Origin: Deltaproteobacteria bacterium | GTDB lineage: Bacteria; Desulfobacterota; Dissulfuribacteria; Dissulfuribacterales; UBA3076 | Length of the DNA: 52,140 nucleotides | Direction: 5' to 3' | Assembly (NCBI GenBank): GCA_018399745.1 | Contig: JAGYNZ010000020.1 | Coordinates: forward strand, 1-52,140 | Shown here: in pieces, positions 43,423 through 51,661 of the stretch | Position numbering within the stretch: position 1 is the first letter of the stretch | How the letters are laid out: each line of letters starts with the position of its first letter | Notes under the pieces: generated by a model | The model's database searches: none | What the model was told of the DNA's origin: nothing | The model's input: the letters and a program-made list of their open reading frames with translations, nothing else | Position numbers and translations under genes: made by a program

Positions 43423-44145
43423 CTAAATCAATCCCACTGACTTCTTCAGTGATTTTACTTCGGAGTCAGTCAATATTCTGTATTTGCCTGGTTGTAATTT
43501 CCCAAGTTTTACTGTCCCTATTTTAATACGTACAAGTCTGATTACTGGATGGTTTACCTTATTTAACATCAACCTTATCTGGCGTTTTCTGCCCTCCTTC
43601 AGCACAATTTCCAAAACTGTTGAGCGCCTTGTAGTTTTGCGTACACTTATTTCACAAGGCAATGTCATTCTGCCTTCTATATCTACACCCTGTCTGAGGA
43701 GGTCCAGCACCGCCCGTGAAGGTCTTTCGCTCACGGTTGCAAGGTAAGTCTTCGCAGCCTTGTGGCTTGGATGCAATAGCCTGTGGGTCAATGTCCCGTC
43801 ATTCGTGAGGAGGAGCAATCCCTCACTGTCTTTGTCAAGACGTCCTACGGGATAGATTCGCCAGGGGACTTTTCCAAGCAGATCCATTATAGTGGTCCGT
43901 CCGTAGGGATCATGAATTGTAGTCAGCACCCCTTTGGGTTTGTTAAGCAAAAGATAGATGGGCGACCTTTTACAAAGGATCTCGGTCTTGTCAACACAGA
44001 TGACATTCATGTATGGATCGACCTTTGAGCCAAGTTCTGTAACAATTTTGTCATCTACAGTGACCCGGCCTGAGCGGATGAGTGTCTCTGCTTTTCTTCT
44101 GGAGCAAACACCGGCATCGGCAAGGTATTTTTGCAGTCTTATCAT
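43423..44145 (-). CDS. rluB: 23S rRNA pseudouridine synthase, RluB/RsuA family
   Basis: 240 aa. An N-terminal S4 RNA-binding domain (RLQKYLADAGVCSRRKAETLI) precedes the catalytic domain with Asp104 in GRLDKDSEGLLLLTNDG, and the KLILEGRKRQIR-like region (KEGRKRQIRLML). It converts a uridine of rRNA to pseudouridine; RluB (23S) is more likely than RsuA by length and S4 domain, but the position modified is not certain. It converges on the regulator gene to its left and is followed by a short region without a clear terminator. Confidence 0.9.
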   Translation of the reverse strand: MIRLQKYLADAGVCSRRKAETLIRSGRVTVDDKIVTELGSKVDPYMNVICVDKTEILCKRSPIYLLLNKPKGVLTTIHDPYGRTTIMDLLGKVPWRIYPVGRLDKDSEGLLLLTNDGTLTHRLLHPSHKAAKTYLATVSERPSRAVLDLLRQGVDIEGRMTLPCEISVRKTTRRSTVLEIVLKEGRKRQIRLMLNKVNHPVIRLVRIKIGTVKLGKLQPGKYRILTDSEVKSLKKSVGLI

Positions 44146-44512
44146 AACTGGCCTATAGTGATCGTCTGGAGCAGCGAATATGATATCATAATTCTACTTT
44201 AAAAAGGCAACATGCGTGCATTGCTTTAATTTTGCAGGCGGTGAGACATATGATAGCGAGCAATTATCAGATGTGGGAATTTTTACGCCTTGCATCTCGG
44301 TCCTTTTGAGCAGGGTAATATTTTTAAAGGTTCTGGTCCTTTAATCATATCATAAATTTGGAAATTATTGTTTTTCAATGCTATGTCCATATTTTTCAGT
44401 TTTTCTGATAATCCATTTGGTGCCACATTTCAGGAAAGTGGTTGTGAGTTTCCCCGGTACGAATTACATCTAACCGGAAGACCGTGAAAGAAATATAAAA
44501 TGTGATAAAGGC
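44146..44512. other. Divergent intergenic region, rluB and waaA
   Basis: 367 nt between divergent genes. No ORF, tRNA or strong hairpin was found. The plus-strand ribosome site before the waaA start is weak (AAAGG). Promoters for both genes should lie here but no convincing -35/-10 pairs were picked out by eye. Confidence 0.4.
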
Positions 44513-45823
44513 ATGGCTCTGACACGACCATTACTGATGATATATAACCTTATTCAGGCTGCGGCCCTGCCGTGCTTGGGTCCTCTGGTCCTGCTATATT
44601 TTTTTTCCAGGTCCAAGTATAGGGGCCATTTGGCAGGAAGGCTCGGAAGGCTTCCCGACCTCTCTCCCCTCAAAGGGCGGTCTCCAAGAATATGGGTTCA
44701 TGCCTTGTCAGTTGGGGAAGTAAATGCAGCGTCGGCCCTGGTAAAGGCTATTTCGCAAAGATGGCAAGGGGCAGGGATAATCTGTTCTGCCACCACAGCC
44801 ACGGGGCTCACTACTTTAAAAAGAAAGCTGGGCCATACTGCCCATGTGATAACAACAACTCCTTTTGATCTGCTGCCTTTAGTAAATAAAGTACTAAAGG
44901 AAATCTCGCCTGACTGCTTTATTCTGGTTGAGACGGATATCTGGCCCAACCTGATATGGAGCATGAGAAAATCAGGTATCCGTACAATGTTGGTAAATGG
45001 CAGCCTCTCTTCCCTTTCAGCGGGTAGACTTTCACATCTGGAACCTGTTAAGGACATACTGTACGGAGGCTTTGATTCGCTCGCCATGCAGTCATCTTAT
45101 GACAGTAGACGGCTCTTGAAGCTTGGTTGTAATCCGGACAAAGTGAGTGCTCCCGGAAACCTGAAATACGATATTGAAGTGCCCAAAATTGAAGAATCTG
45201 AAAAAGTGCTTCTCAGAAAGGTCACAGGTCTTAAGGACATGTCACCACTCTGGGTGGCTGGAAGCACGCATCCTGGAGAGGAAGATTTGATATTTGCCGC
45301 CCATAGGGACCTTAAACAGGTATTCCGGGAGCTACAACTTCTCATAGCTCCGAGGGACCCGAAACGTGGATTCGAACTGGAAGCTTCAGCTAAAGGAATG
45401 GGTTTTAAGGTTGTAAGGCGGAGCAGTATGGTTGCGAAGCCGAGTGATGTAGACATAGTAGTATTGGATACCTTGGGAGAACTTTTAAAATTTTACAGTC
45501 TCTGTGATATTGCATTTGTAGGCGGGACCCTGGTGAATATCGGGGGTCATAATCTTCTTGAACCGGCAGCTTATGGAGTACCGGTAATCTTTGGTCCTTA
45601 TGTCGAAAGCGCACGTTCAATAGCTGAAGATCTTCTGGCCTGTGGAGGGGGTAATCGTGTATCTGGGGAGAAAGAACTGAAAGAGGTTCTAAATAGGCTT
45701 CTGAAAAACTCTGGTGAGCGCACAGATATGGGCAACAAGGCAAAAGCCCTTTTACAAAAAAATCAGGGTGCTGTCGCCAAATATCTGGACCTTATAGCGA
45801 AAACTCTTGGAAGGATTCCGTGA
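44513..45823 (+). CDS. waaA: 3-deoxy-D-manno-octulosonic acid transferase
   Basis: 436 aa. An N-terminal membrane-anchoring helix (residues about 10-30) precedes the GT30 glycosyltransferase fold: WVHALSVGEVNAA with the catalytic Glu, VETDIWPNLIW, and in the C-terminal half AGSTHPGEE and FVGGTLVNIGGHNLLEPAAYGVPVIFGP, the CMP-Kdo site. It transfers Kdo to lipid IVA, building the inner core of LPS at the cytoplasmic face. lpxK follows 15 nt later. The two genes show that this organism makes lipid A with Kdo. Confidence 0.96.
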   Translation: MALTRPLLMIYNLIQAAALPCLGPLVLLYFFSRSKYRGHLAGRLGRLPDLSPLKGRSPRIWVHALSVGEVNAASALVKAISQRWQGAGIICSATTATGLTTLKRKLGHTAHVITTTPFDLLPLVNKVLKEISPDCFILVETDIWPNLIWSMRKSGIRTMLVNGSLSSLSAGRLSHLEPVKDILYGGFDSLAMQSSYDSRRLLKLGCNPDKVSAPGNLKYDIEVPKIEESEKVLLRKVTGLKDMSPLWVAGSTHPGEEDLIFAAHRDLKQVFRELQLLIAPRDPKRGFELEASAKGMGFKVVRRSSMVAKPSDVDIVVLDTLGELLKFYSLCDIAFVGGTLVNIGGHNLLEPAAYGVPVIFGPYVESARSIAEDLLACGGGNRVSGEKELKEVLNRLLKNSGERTDMGNKAKALLQKNQGAVAKYLDLIAKTLGRIP

Positions 45824-45838
45824 TTGGGTGGATGATTT

Positions 45839-46936
45839 ATGTTGTTGAACCACAAAACCTTATCACTTCTCCTGGCACTCGGCAGGCCTCTTTCGCCCTT
45901 GTACAGCAGCCTCATGAAGATAAGGGCATTGGCCTACAGGAGGGGATACCTTGCCACGAGGAGACTCCCTTGCCCTGTGATAAGCATAGGAAACCTTTCC
46001 TTTGGCGGAACAGGAAAGACCCCACATGTATTGGCCGTTGCTAATTGGCTGAAGAACAGGGGTGTCATTCCGGCTGTTGTGAGTAGAGGGTATGGAGGAA
46101 GGGTAGGGAGTAGTCCTCTTATAGCCTCCGATGGTAAGGATGTGCTGGTTCCCCCGCGGGATGCCGGAGATGAACCTGTAATGATGGCCCAGGTCCTTCT
46201 CGATATCCCTGTTGTAGTCGGTTCAGACCGGTATGCTGCTGGAAAGCTTGCCATAGAACGCTTTGGCATACAGGCAATCGTCCTTGATGATGGTTTCCAG
46301 CATATGGCCCTTTTTCGGGATATTGATCTCGTATTGTTGCCCGCGATAAATTTTTTTGGCACGCGGTGGGTATTTCCAGGGGGGGATCTCAGAGAGCCTG
46401 TATCGGCCCTTTCAAGGGCAACTGCGCTTCTCCTGACCAGGGCAAATGCGCTATCTCTTGCCGACCAGGAATTATGCAGGCGAGAGCTTCATGCGATGAT
46501 CCCTGGCCGCCCCGTATTTCTGAGTGAGATGCGGCCTGTGAGATTCATTTCAATGGAGGCGGAAGTTGCAAGTCCTGACGAAATGCAAGGTAAGCCGCTT
46601 TTTGCCTTTTGTGCCCTGGCCGATCCTGAATTCTTTTTTGCAACCCTGGAAAATCTCAAGGTTGATTTAAAGGGTAGGGCAGCTTTTCCCGACCACTATT
46701 CTTATAAGAAGAAAGACTTGATTAAGCTCATGACACAGTCCCGGAGGCAGGGAATAAAGGCCCTTGTGACTACAAATAAGGACAGGGTGAAGGTAGAACC
46801 GATCCGGCGTCAACTTGCAGCCAATGGTGAAGAACATCTTCCAATCTGGGTATTGGAGATAGAGGCCAGGCCCGAGAGGGGGCTCTGGAATATGCTAGAA
46901 GCAAGTCTAAATATTGAAGGAATAGGGGGTAAATAA
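45839..46936 (+). CDS. lpxK: Tetraacyldisaccharide 4'-kinase
   Basis: 365 aa. The P-loop is SFGGTGKT (54-61), preceded by PVISIGNLS, and VLDDGFQH is the catalytic Asp region. It phosphorylates the 4' position of the lipid A precursor at the inner membrane. The N-terminal 25 residues are hydrophobic and anchor the protein. ATG 45839 follows the waaA stop closely; the two are clearly cotranscribed. The next gene, a M42 peptidase, starts 5 nt after lpxK and belongs to the same unit. Confidence 0.95.
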   Translation: MLLNHKTLSLLLALGRPLSPLYSSLMKIRALAYRRGYLATRRLPCPVISIGNLSFGGTGKTPHVLAVANWLKNRGVIPAVVSRGYGGRVGSSPLIASDGKDVLVPPRDAGDEPVMMAQVLLDIPVVVGSDRYAAGKLAIERFGIQAIVLDDGFQHMALFRDIDLVLLPAINFFGTRWVFPGGDLREPVSALSRATALLLTRANALSLADQELCRRELHAMIPGRPVFLSEMRPVRFISMEAEVASPDEMQGKPLFAFCALADPEFFFATLENLKVDLKGRAAFPDHYSYKKKDLIKLMTQSRRQGIKALVTTNKDRVKVEPIRRQLAANGEEHLPIWVLEIEARPERGLWNMLEASLNIEGIGGK

Positions 46937-46941
46937 GAGAT

Positions 46942-47985
46942 ATGGATATCAGCCTTTTGAAACGCCTGACCATGGCACCCGGCATTTCCGGTGGGGAAGG
47001 AGCGGTAAGAGATATTGTAGAGGAAATCCTCAAAGGGCTGGCACCAGAGGTCAACACGGATGCCATGGGTAGCCTTATCGCAAGGGTTCCGGGAGAAGGA
47101 CCAAGGCTGCTTATCGATGCCCACATGGATGAAGTCGGACTCATGGTGCAGTATGTTGATGAGTTGGGTTTTATAAGGGTAATAACTGTGGGCGGTATAG
47201 ATCCTCGGGTGTTATACGGCCAGTCAGTTATTGTCTGGGGGACTAAGCCTTTACCCGGGATTATAGGCTCGGTGCCCCCGCACCTTCTGTGTGAAAAAGA
47301 AGGGCAAAAGGAAAGGGTAATTCCTGTGGATGAGCTGTTTATAGATTTGGGCTTGCATCCCGAAGAAGTTAGATCTTATGTCAAGGTCGGCGATCCAGTG
47401 ACCTTTCCGGGTACATGGTCTGAGAACGACGGCTTTCTTCAGGCCAAGGCCTTTGATGACCGTGCGGGGCTGTTTGTGATGCTTGAGGCCTTGAGGCTGA
47501 TTCCAAAGCCGGAATGCGATCTGTATCTTGTGGCCTCGGTCCAGGAGGAAGTGGGTCTGAAGGGTGCAGGACCTGTTGCAAGGAGGATTGATCCTGACCT
47601 GGTGCTGGCGCTTGAAGGTACTATGGCCAATGACCTTCCAGGAGTGCCGTCCCATCTTATATTTGCCAGGCTTGGAGAAGGTCCTGAAATCAGATTAAGC
47701 GATGGAAGATTTCTGGCAGACAGGGCATGGAGTAATTTCCTGATCCATCTGGCCGGAGAAGCGGAAATTCCGCATCAAGTAGTGGTAAAAAAGGTTGGAG
47801 GTACAAATGCCGCGGCTTTGCAGGTGGAAGGTACAGGGGCAAGGGCGGCCGCACTGTCTGTCCCTGTAAGGTATATTCATGCCCCGGTAAGCTTGTTAAA
47901 TAAGTCAGACCTGGAGGCTGCTATTGCTCTGGTGGCAAGAGTGTTTAAGGAAGTGAAACATTTTGAGCCTGATTTTTTTTTATGA
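46942..47985 (+). CDS. M42 family metallo-aminopeptidase
   Basis: 347 aa. Metal and catalytic residues of the M42 fold are visible: His in DAHMDEVG, bridging Asp in AKAFDDRAG, EE in SVQEEVGLKG (general base and ligand), and the C-terminal His in PVRYIHAPV. At the place of the expected Asp ligand the sequence reads LALEGT, so Glu appears to stand in for Asp. M42 enzymes are dinuclear peptidases that remove N-terminal residues from peptides, forming dodecamers in the cytoplasm. It is part of the waaA-lpxK unit by spacing but has no obvious lipid A role. Confidence 0.9.
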   Translation: MDISLLKRLTMAPGISGGEGAVRDIVEEILKGLAPEVNTDAMGSLIARVPGEGPRLLIDAHMDEVGLMVQYVDELGFIRVITVGGIDPRVLYGQSVIVWGTKPLPGIIGSVPPHLLCEKEGQKERVIPVDELFIDLGLHPEEVRSYVKVGDPVTFPGTWSENDGFLQAKAFDDRAGLFVMLEALRLIPKPECDLYLVASVQEEVGLKGAGPVARRIDPDLVLALEGTMANDLPGVPSHLIFARLGEGPEIRLSDGRFLADRAWSNFLIHLAGEAEIPHQVVVKKVGGTNAAALQVEGTGARAAALSVPVRYIHAPVSLLNKSDLEAAIALVARVFKEVKHFEPDFFL

Positions 47986-48110
47986 GCTTCTTATAACCCC
48001 GTTATGAGCAGCCCTTGAGAATATTGCCTCGAACTTTGAGAAAGGCATATCTACAGAACAAAGAATGTCTTAAACCACATCTTATCATTACGCTGCATCA
48101 TGCCTACCTA

Positions 48111-48734
48111 TCAAGATATCGTCTTTTGATACATTGAAATGACGACCCCATTAAATAACCTTTTGTTGGCTTTAATAAGTGTAAATTTATCCTTTTTTAT
48201 TAGACTCAATAACCCCCTATTCCGTATGTAGTTTTTAAAGTTATTATAATGTTCTTTTCCCCCTAGTCTCTCAATTATGTTTATTCCTATTTTGATCAAT
48301 TTATCTGTTTTTTTATCAAAATTATAATCAACAACAAGTACAAATCCTTCTTTTTTTATGAGTCTATATACTTCTTCTATAATTTTTTTTTGAGTAATTC
48401 TATTCTTTTCATGTAACGCAAAACTGATAATTACAATGTCAAATAATTCATTTTTAAAGTTTGTTTTTGTTGCATCTTCATTATAAATTTTAATCGTTAA
48501 ATTCTTTTTTCTTGCTATTTCCAGCATTTTATTGGATATATCCAGACAATGAAGGTCTTTGAACCCATTTTTTTCTAGTAATTTAAGCTGATTGCCAGTA
48601 CCACAACATAAATCTAAAATTGATTTTTCTTTATATTCCAAAAGCATATTCATTACTGCAATTCTTATTGGCTTAAGAAAAATATAAAGAACTGGATCAT
48701 ATATTATGGCTATGAAATCATACTCGCTTTTCAT
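48111..48734 (-). CDS. AT-rich class I SAM methyltransferase
   Basis: 207 aa. SAM motif I is ILDLCCGTGN (39-48), followed by LHCLDISNKML (acidic loop) and FDIVIISFALHE. The fold is that of UbiE/Coq5-like small-molecule methyltransferases. The gene and its surroundings are much AT-richer than both flanks and rich in Lys/Ile/Asn codons ending in A or T, which points to recent acquisition. It has no close partner gene (125 nt to the left, 100 nt to the right). Substrate unknown. Confidence 0.8.
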   Translation of the reverse strand: MKSEYDFIAIIYDPVLYIFLKPIRIAVMNMLLEYKEKSILDLCCGTGNQLKLLEKNGFKDLHCLDISNKMLEIARKKNLTIKIYNEDATKTNFKNELFDIVIISFALHEKNRITQKKIIEEVYRLIKKEGFVLVVDYNFDKKTDKLIKIGINIIERLGGKEHYNNFKNYIRNRGLLSLIKKDKFTLIKANKRLFNGVVISMYQKTIS

Positions 48735-48837
48735 TTTATGTGAAATTTATTTATATTATTAGATAGATATTGAAAAAGTCTGAAAAATGATTGCCAAAGG
48801 CCAAAAAAATCAATAAATACCGAATGGGTGTAAACTA

Positions 48838-49491
48838 TTAAACCAAATCTATCCTGCCTCCGTTCATCTGGCAGTATTTATTGGACATCGCTTCTATTGT
48901 GGACTGAATCTGCGATATCATTATCCATGCCCTGACCGGATAGTTTTGCAGCACAGAGATAAGACGTTTTCCTGTTTTTTCGTCAAGACCGTTTGTCGGC
49001 TCATCCAACAAAAGGATCTTCGGTCTCATTGACAATATGGTTGCCATGGAGGCCAAGCGTTTTTCCCCGCCTGAGAGTTGATAGGGAACCCTGTTTCTGA
49101 GATGGAATATCCCCAGTTTATCCAGTGTCCGCTCTGCCCTGTCTGTTGCCTCATGACGTTTCATTCCCATATTTAATGGCCCGAAGGCCACGTCTTCCAA
49201 TACAGTGGGACAGAAGAGCTGGTCATCAGAGTCCTGAAAGAGCAGGCCTATTGCGCCTCGGATTTTTTTAAAGTCCTGCTCGGTTTCGCACCTTTTCCCG
49301 AATACGGTTATTTCCCCCTTAGCAGGCTTAAGAAGGCCAAGTATTATGTGGAGTAAAGTTGTTTTACCTGCACCGTTTTCTCCTAAAAGACCGATTTTAT
49401 CACCCTCTTCCAGACGTAAGCTGAGCCCTTTCAGCACAAGATTTCCATTCGGGTATGCAAAGGATATTCCGTTAAGATCTATCAACGCCAT
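48838..49491 (-). CDS. nikO: Nickel/cobalt ECF transporter ATPase
   Basis: 217 aa from ATG 49491; a GTG at 49500 is a possible start three codons earlier. Walker A is GENGAGKTT (37-45), the Q loop is FQDSDDQLF, the signature LSGGEKRLASMATIL and Walker B ILLLDEPTNGLD. It is the CbiO/NikO type ATPase of energy-coupling-factor transporters, driving uptake of Ni2+ or Co2+. It overlaps the membrane component gene by about 10 nt and is the last gene of the operon. Confidence 0.93.
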   Translation of the reverse strand: MALIDLNGISFAYPNGNLVLKGLSLRLEEGDKIGLLGENGAGKTTLLHIILGLLKPAKGEITVFGKRCETEQDFKKIRGAIGLLFQDSDDQLFCPTVLEDVAFGPLNMGMKRHEATDRAERTLDKLGIFHLRNRVPYQLSGGEKRLASMATILSMRPKILLLDEPTNGLDEKTGKRLISVLQNYPVRAWIMISQIQSTIEAMSNKYCQMNGGRIDLV

Positions 49492-50240
49492 GGTGACCAC
49501 TCAACTCCAATTACGAAAAAGAGGTATGCAGTTGCAAGACCCACCAGGCAGATGTCTGAAGGGCGGAGTCGAAAATGGGAAAGCAGCCAGAAAGTGCCGT
49601 CAAAACCACGACATAACATCGCCTTTTGCACGCTTTCGCCCCTTTCAAGGCTTTTGATAAACAAGGTCCCAATAAGATGACCATAAGTTCGATAGGTATG
49701 CAGGTTAGACCCCGGTTTGAATCCTCGGATCTTGATAGCCTGATTCATACGATGGAATTCAGAATCGATAACGTGAAAGTACCTCCAGGAAAAAAATATG
49801 AGTTGCACTATCTTGGAAGGGACTCGAAGGTGTGCCAGGGCATGCGCCAGTGAAAATATGGTCGATGTAGATAGCAGGGCAAGGTTTGCAAGTATTATCG
49901 CGTTGCATTTGAGAGTTATTGAAAAGGCAAGGTTTATACCCTCGAATGTAATTATAATAGGTCCCCAGTTGACGATGCCGGACCCGGTTGTTGCCCAGGG
50001 AAGTATGAGCCACAACATCATGACAAAGAGATTAACAACAAACAGACGACGGAATATTTCCTTTAAAGAAAGGCGGGCCGCCATTACCAGGAGTAAGCCG
50101 CCCAACAGGGCAAGGATCTGTCCTTCCTGACTTTCGAGCCCCACTGTTACAAAGGCATATAGCACTGCCAGCAGTATCTTTACTCTGGGATCTGCGGAAT
50201 GAAGTATCGATTTCCCCGAGGCAAAACGTTCGCAGATCAC
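49482..50240 (-). CDS. nikQ: Nickel/cobalt ECF transporter T component
   Basis: 252 aa from GTG 50240, sharing 4 nt with the gene before it. The N-terminal SADPRVKILLAVLYAF is the CbiQ/NikQ start; several hydrophobic helices follow; the cytoplasmic coupling helices contain the Ala-Arg-Gly-type motif here as QAIKIRGF and KAMLCRGF. It links the substrate-binding NikM to the ATPase. Its family and neighbours are clear; which metal is carried is not. Confidence 0.9.
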   Translation of the reverse strand: MICERFASGKSILHSADPRVKILLAVLYAFVTVGLESQEGQILALLGGLLLVMAARLSLKEIFRRLFVVNLFVMMLWLILPWATTGSGIVNWGPIIITFEGINLAFSITLKCNAIILANLALLSTSTIFSLAHALAHLRVPSKIVQLIFFSWRYFHVIDSEFHRMNQAIKIRGFKPGSNLHTYRTYGHLIGTLFIKSLERGESVQKAMLCRGFDGTFWLLSHFRLRPSDICLVGLATAYLFFVIGVEWSPWR

Positions 50241-50866
50241 TTCTTTCGCTTTCTCTGAGCGAAATATATTGCCAGGCCCATCAGCCCGGCAATATATCCC
50301 AACCCGGCGACCACGTCTCTGAATTTCACTCTATCACCCTGTTCAGCCAACCTGAACAGCTGCTCCTTTATGGGGTTGAGTTTACGGTCAAGAATCTGTT
50401 CAAACTCTTTGCTGTTAAAGGCTGTCGTCCCTTTGCCGGCATCTTCAGACGCTTTAAACTCTTCTTGGAGTTCAGAATCCTCAGTGGTCTGCAGACCTGC
50501 GTGTCCTGCTTCTAATACCCCGGTATGTGATTTCAGATCCTTCACAGATACCAGTGCCTCGGCCCTGTGTCCCATACCTGCCTCAAGGACGAGGCGGTAG
50601 TCGCCGTCTCGTGGCGGCTGAAAGCAAAATTCTCCCTTTTTGTCTGTCGTTCCGTGAAAGACCTCTTTGCCTTCGGAGTCAAAGACCATGATAGTGGAAT
50701 TTACAGCCTTTTTACCGCTTGAGAAATAGCCCTCAGCCATAATCATATTGCCTTCATACCAGGCAAACAAGTTGACTCTATGGGCCTGTGCCGAGCTGCA
50801 AAACATAACCAAAATCGGGATTATAATTATGGAAACGAACATTGATTTAACGGCGTGGAAGTTCAT
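50237..50866 (-). CDS. nikL: NikL-like accessory membrane protein
   Basis: 209 aa. A signal peptide ending SAQA is followed by mature HRVNLFAWYEG, so a His lies at the new N-terminus as in NikL/NikN-type subunits. A short beta-sandwich of the carboxypeptidase-regulatory type (YFSSGKKAVNSTIMVFDSEGKE..., GDYRLVLEAGMGHRAEA) and a coiled region are followed by one C-terminal helix (GYIAGLMGLAIYFAQ). It occupies the place of NikN in the importer. Starts 11 nt after nikM. Confidence 0.85.
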   Translation of the reverse strand: MNFHAVKSMFVSIIIIPILVMFCSSAQAHRVNLFAWYEGNMIMAEGYFSSGKKAVNSTIMVFDSEGKEVFHGTTDKKGEFCFQPPRDGDYRLVLEAGMGHRAEALVSVKDLKSHTGVLEAGHAGLQTTEDSELQEEFKASEDAGKGTTAFNSKEFEQILDRKLNPIKEQLFRLAEQGDRVKFRDVVAGLGYIAGLMGLAIYFAQRKRKK

Positions 50867-50877
50867 ATTACGCTTGC

Positions 50878-51480
50878 TTAATAATTTCTAATTACTTCAG
50901 GTTTTGTCTTTAAGAGAACAGATATTATCAAAACAGAGAGTATGCCTTCAACAATGGCAATCGGAATGTGGGCCACAAAGATGAGCCTGCTCACCGGAAT
51001 AAAAGGATCCCCGGATAGCGACAGAGAGCCTGCTACCATAGCTGCGCTCAGAATAATCGCACCTGCTCCGGCGACGGCTGCCATAACGAGTGCAGATAAA
51101 CCCGAATCACTGCGAAAGGCAGGTCTTGCCAGGGCACCCATTAGTACAGCAGGAACTGCCATATTCAATGTGTTGACACCAAGAGTAGTAAATCCGCCGA
51201 ACTGAAAGAGCACTGCCTGGAGAACCAGACCTATGAAAATTGCAGGGAAGGCGGTCCATCCCAACATGATCCCAATAATTCCGTTAAGTACGAGGTGAGC
51301 GTTGGAAGGGCCTATAGGGATATGTACAAGTGATGCCACAAAGAATGCCGCAGTGAGCAGGGCTACCTTGGGTATTTCCTGAACATCCATGCGGCGTAAT
51401 CCGATAGCAAGGCCCAGCATTGCTGCGCCTCCCCCGGCCAGTAACACAGGGGCTATTAAGACCCCTTCTGAAATGTGCAT
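50878..51480 (-). CDS. nikM: Nickel/cobalt ECF transporter S component
   Basis: 200 aa. It starts MHISEG, where Met1 and His2 form the metal site together with later His residues; the start is therefore fixed. The following helices contain VHIPIGPSNAHLVLNGIIGIMLGW with the conserved His, and FTTLGVNTLNMAVPAVLMG. It binds the metal ion outside and passes it to the T component. CbiM (Co) and NikM (Ni) cannot be separated reliably by eye. The NikK/NikL context favours nickel, needed for hydrogenases and CO dehydrogenase. Confidence 0.92.
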   Translation of the reverse strand: MHISEGVLIAPVLLAGGGAAMLGLAIGLRRMDVQEIPKVALLTAAFFVASLVHIPIGPSNAHLVLNGIIGIMLGWTAFPAIFIGLVLQAVLFQFGGFTTLGVNTLNMAVPAVLMGALARPAFRSDSGLSALVMAAVAGAGAIILSAAMVAGSLSLSGDPFIPVSRLIFVAHIPIAIVEGILSVLIISVLLKTKPEVIRNY

Positions 51481-51661
51481 CTTTCTTTTTTTATCCGCAA
51501 TATTGGTATAATTCCATATGGCTTTTGATTCCGGGACGAGGAATTTATCTCGAGATCAAAGAAACTGACTGATTGCGCGGTGACCGCTTTTCGTATATCG
51601 TACAGGCAATTCCTCAAGGTGTACGCCTCGATAGGGGGAAAGGGCATTTCCCGGAGAGAAA

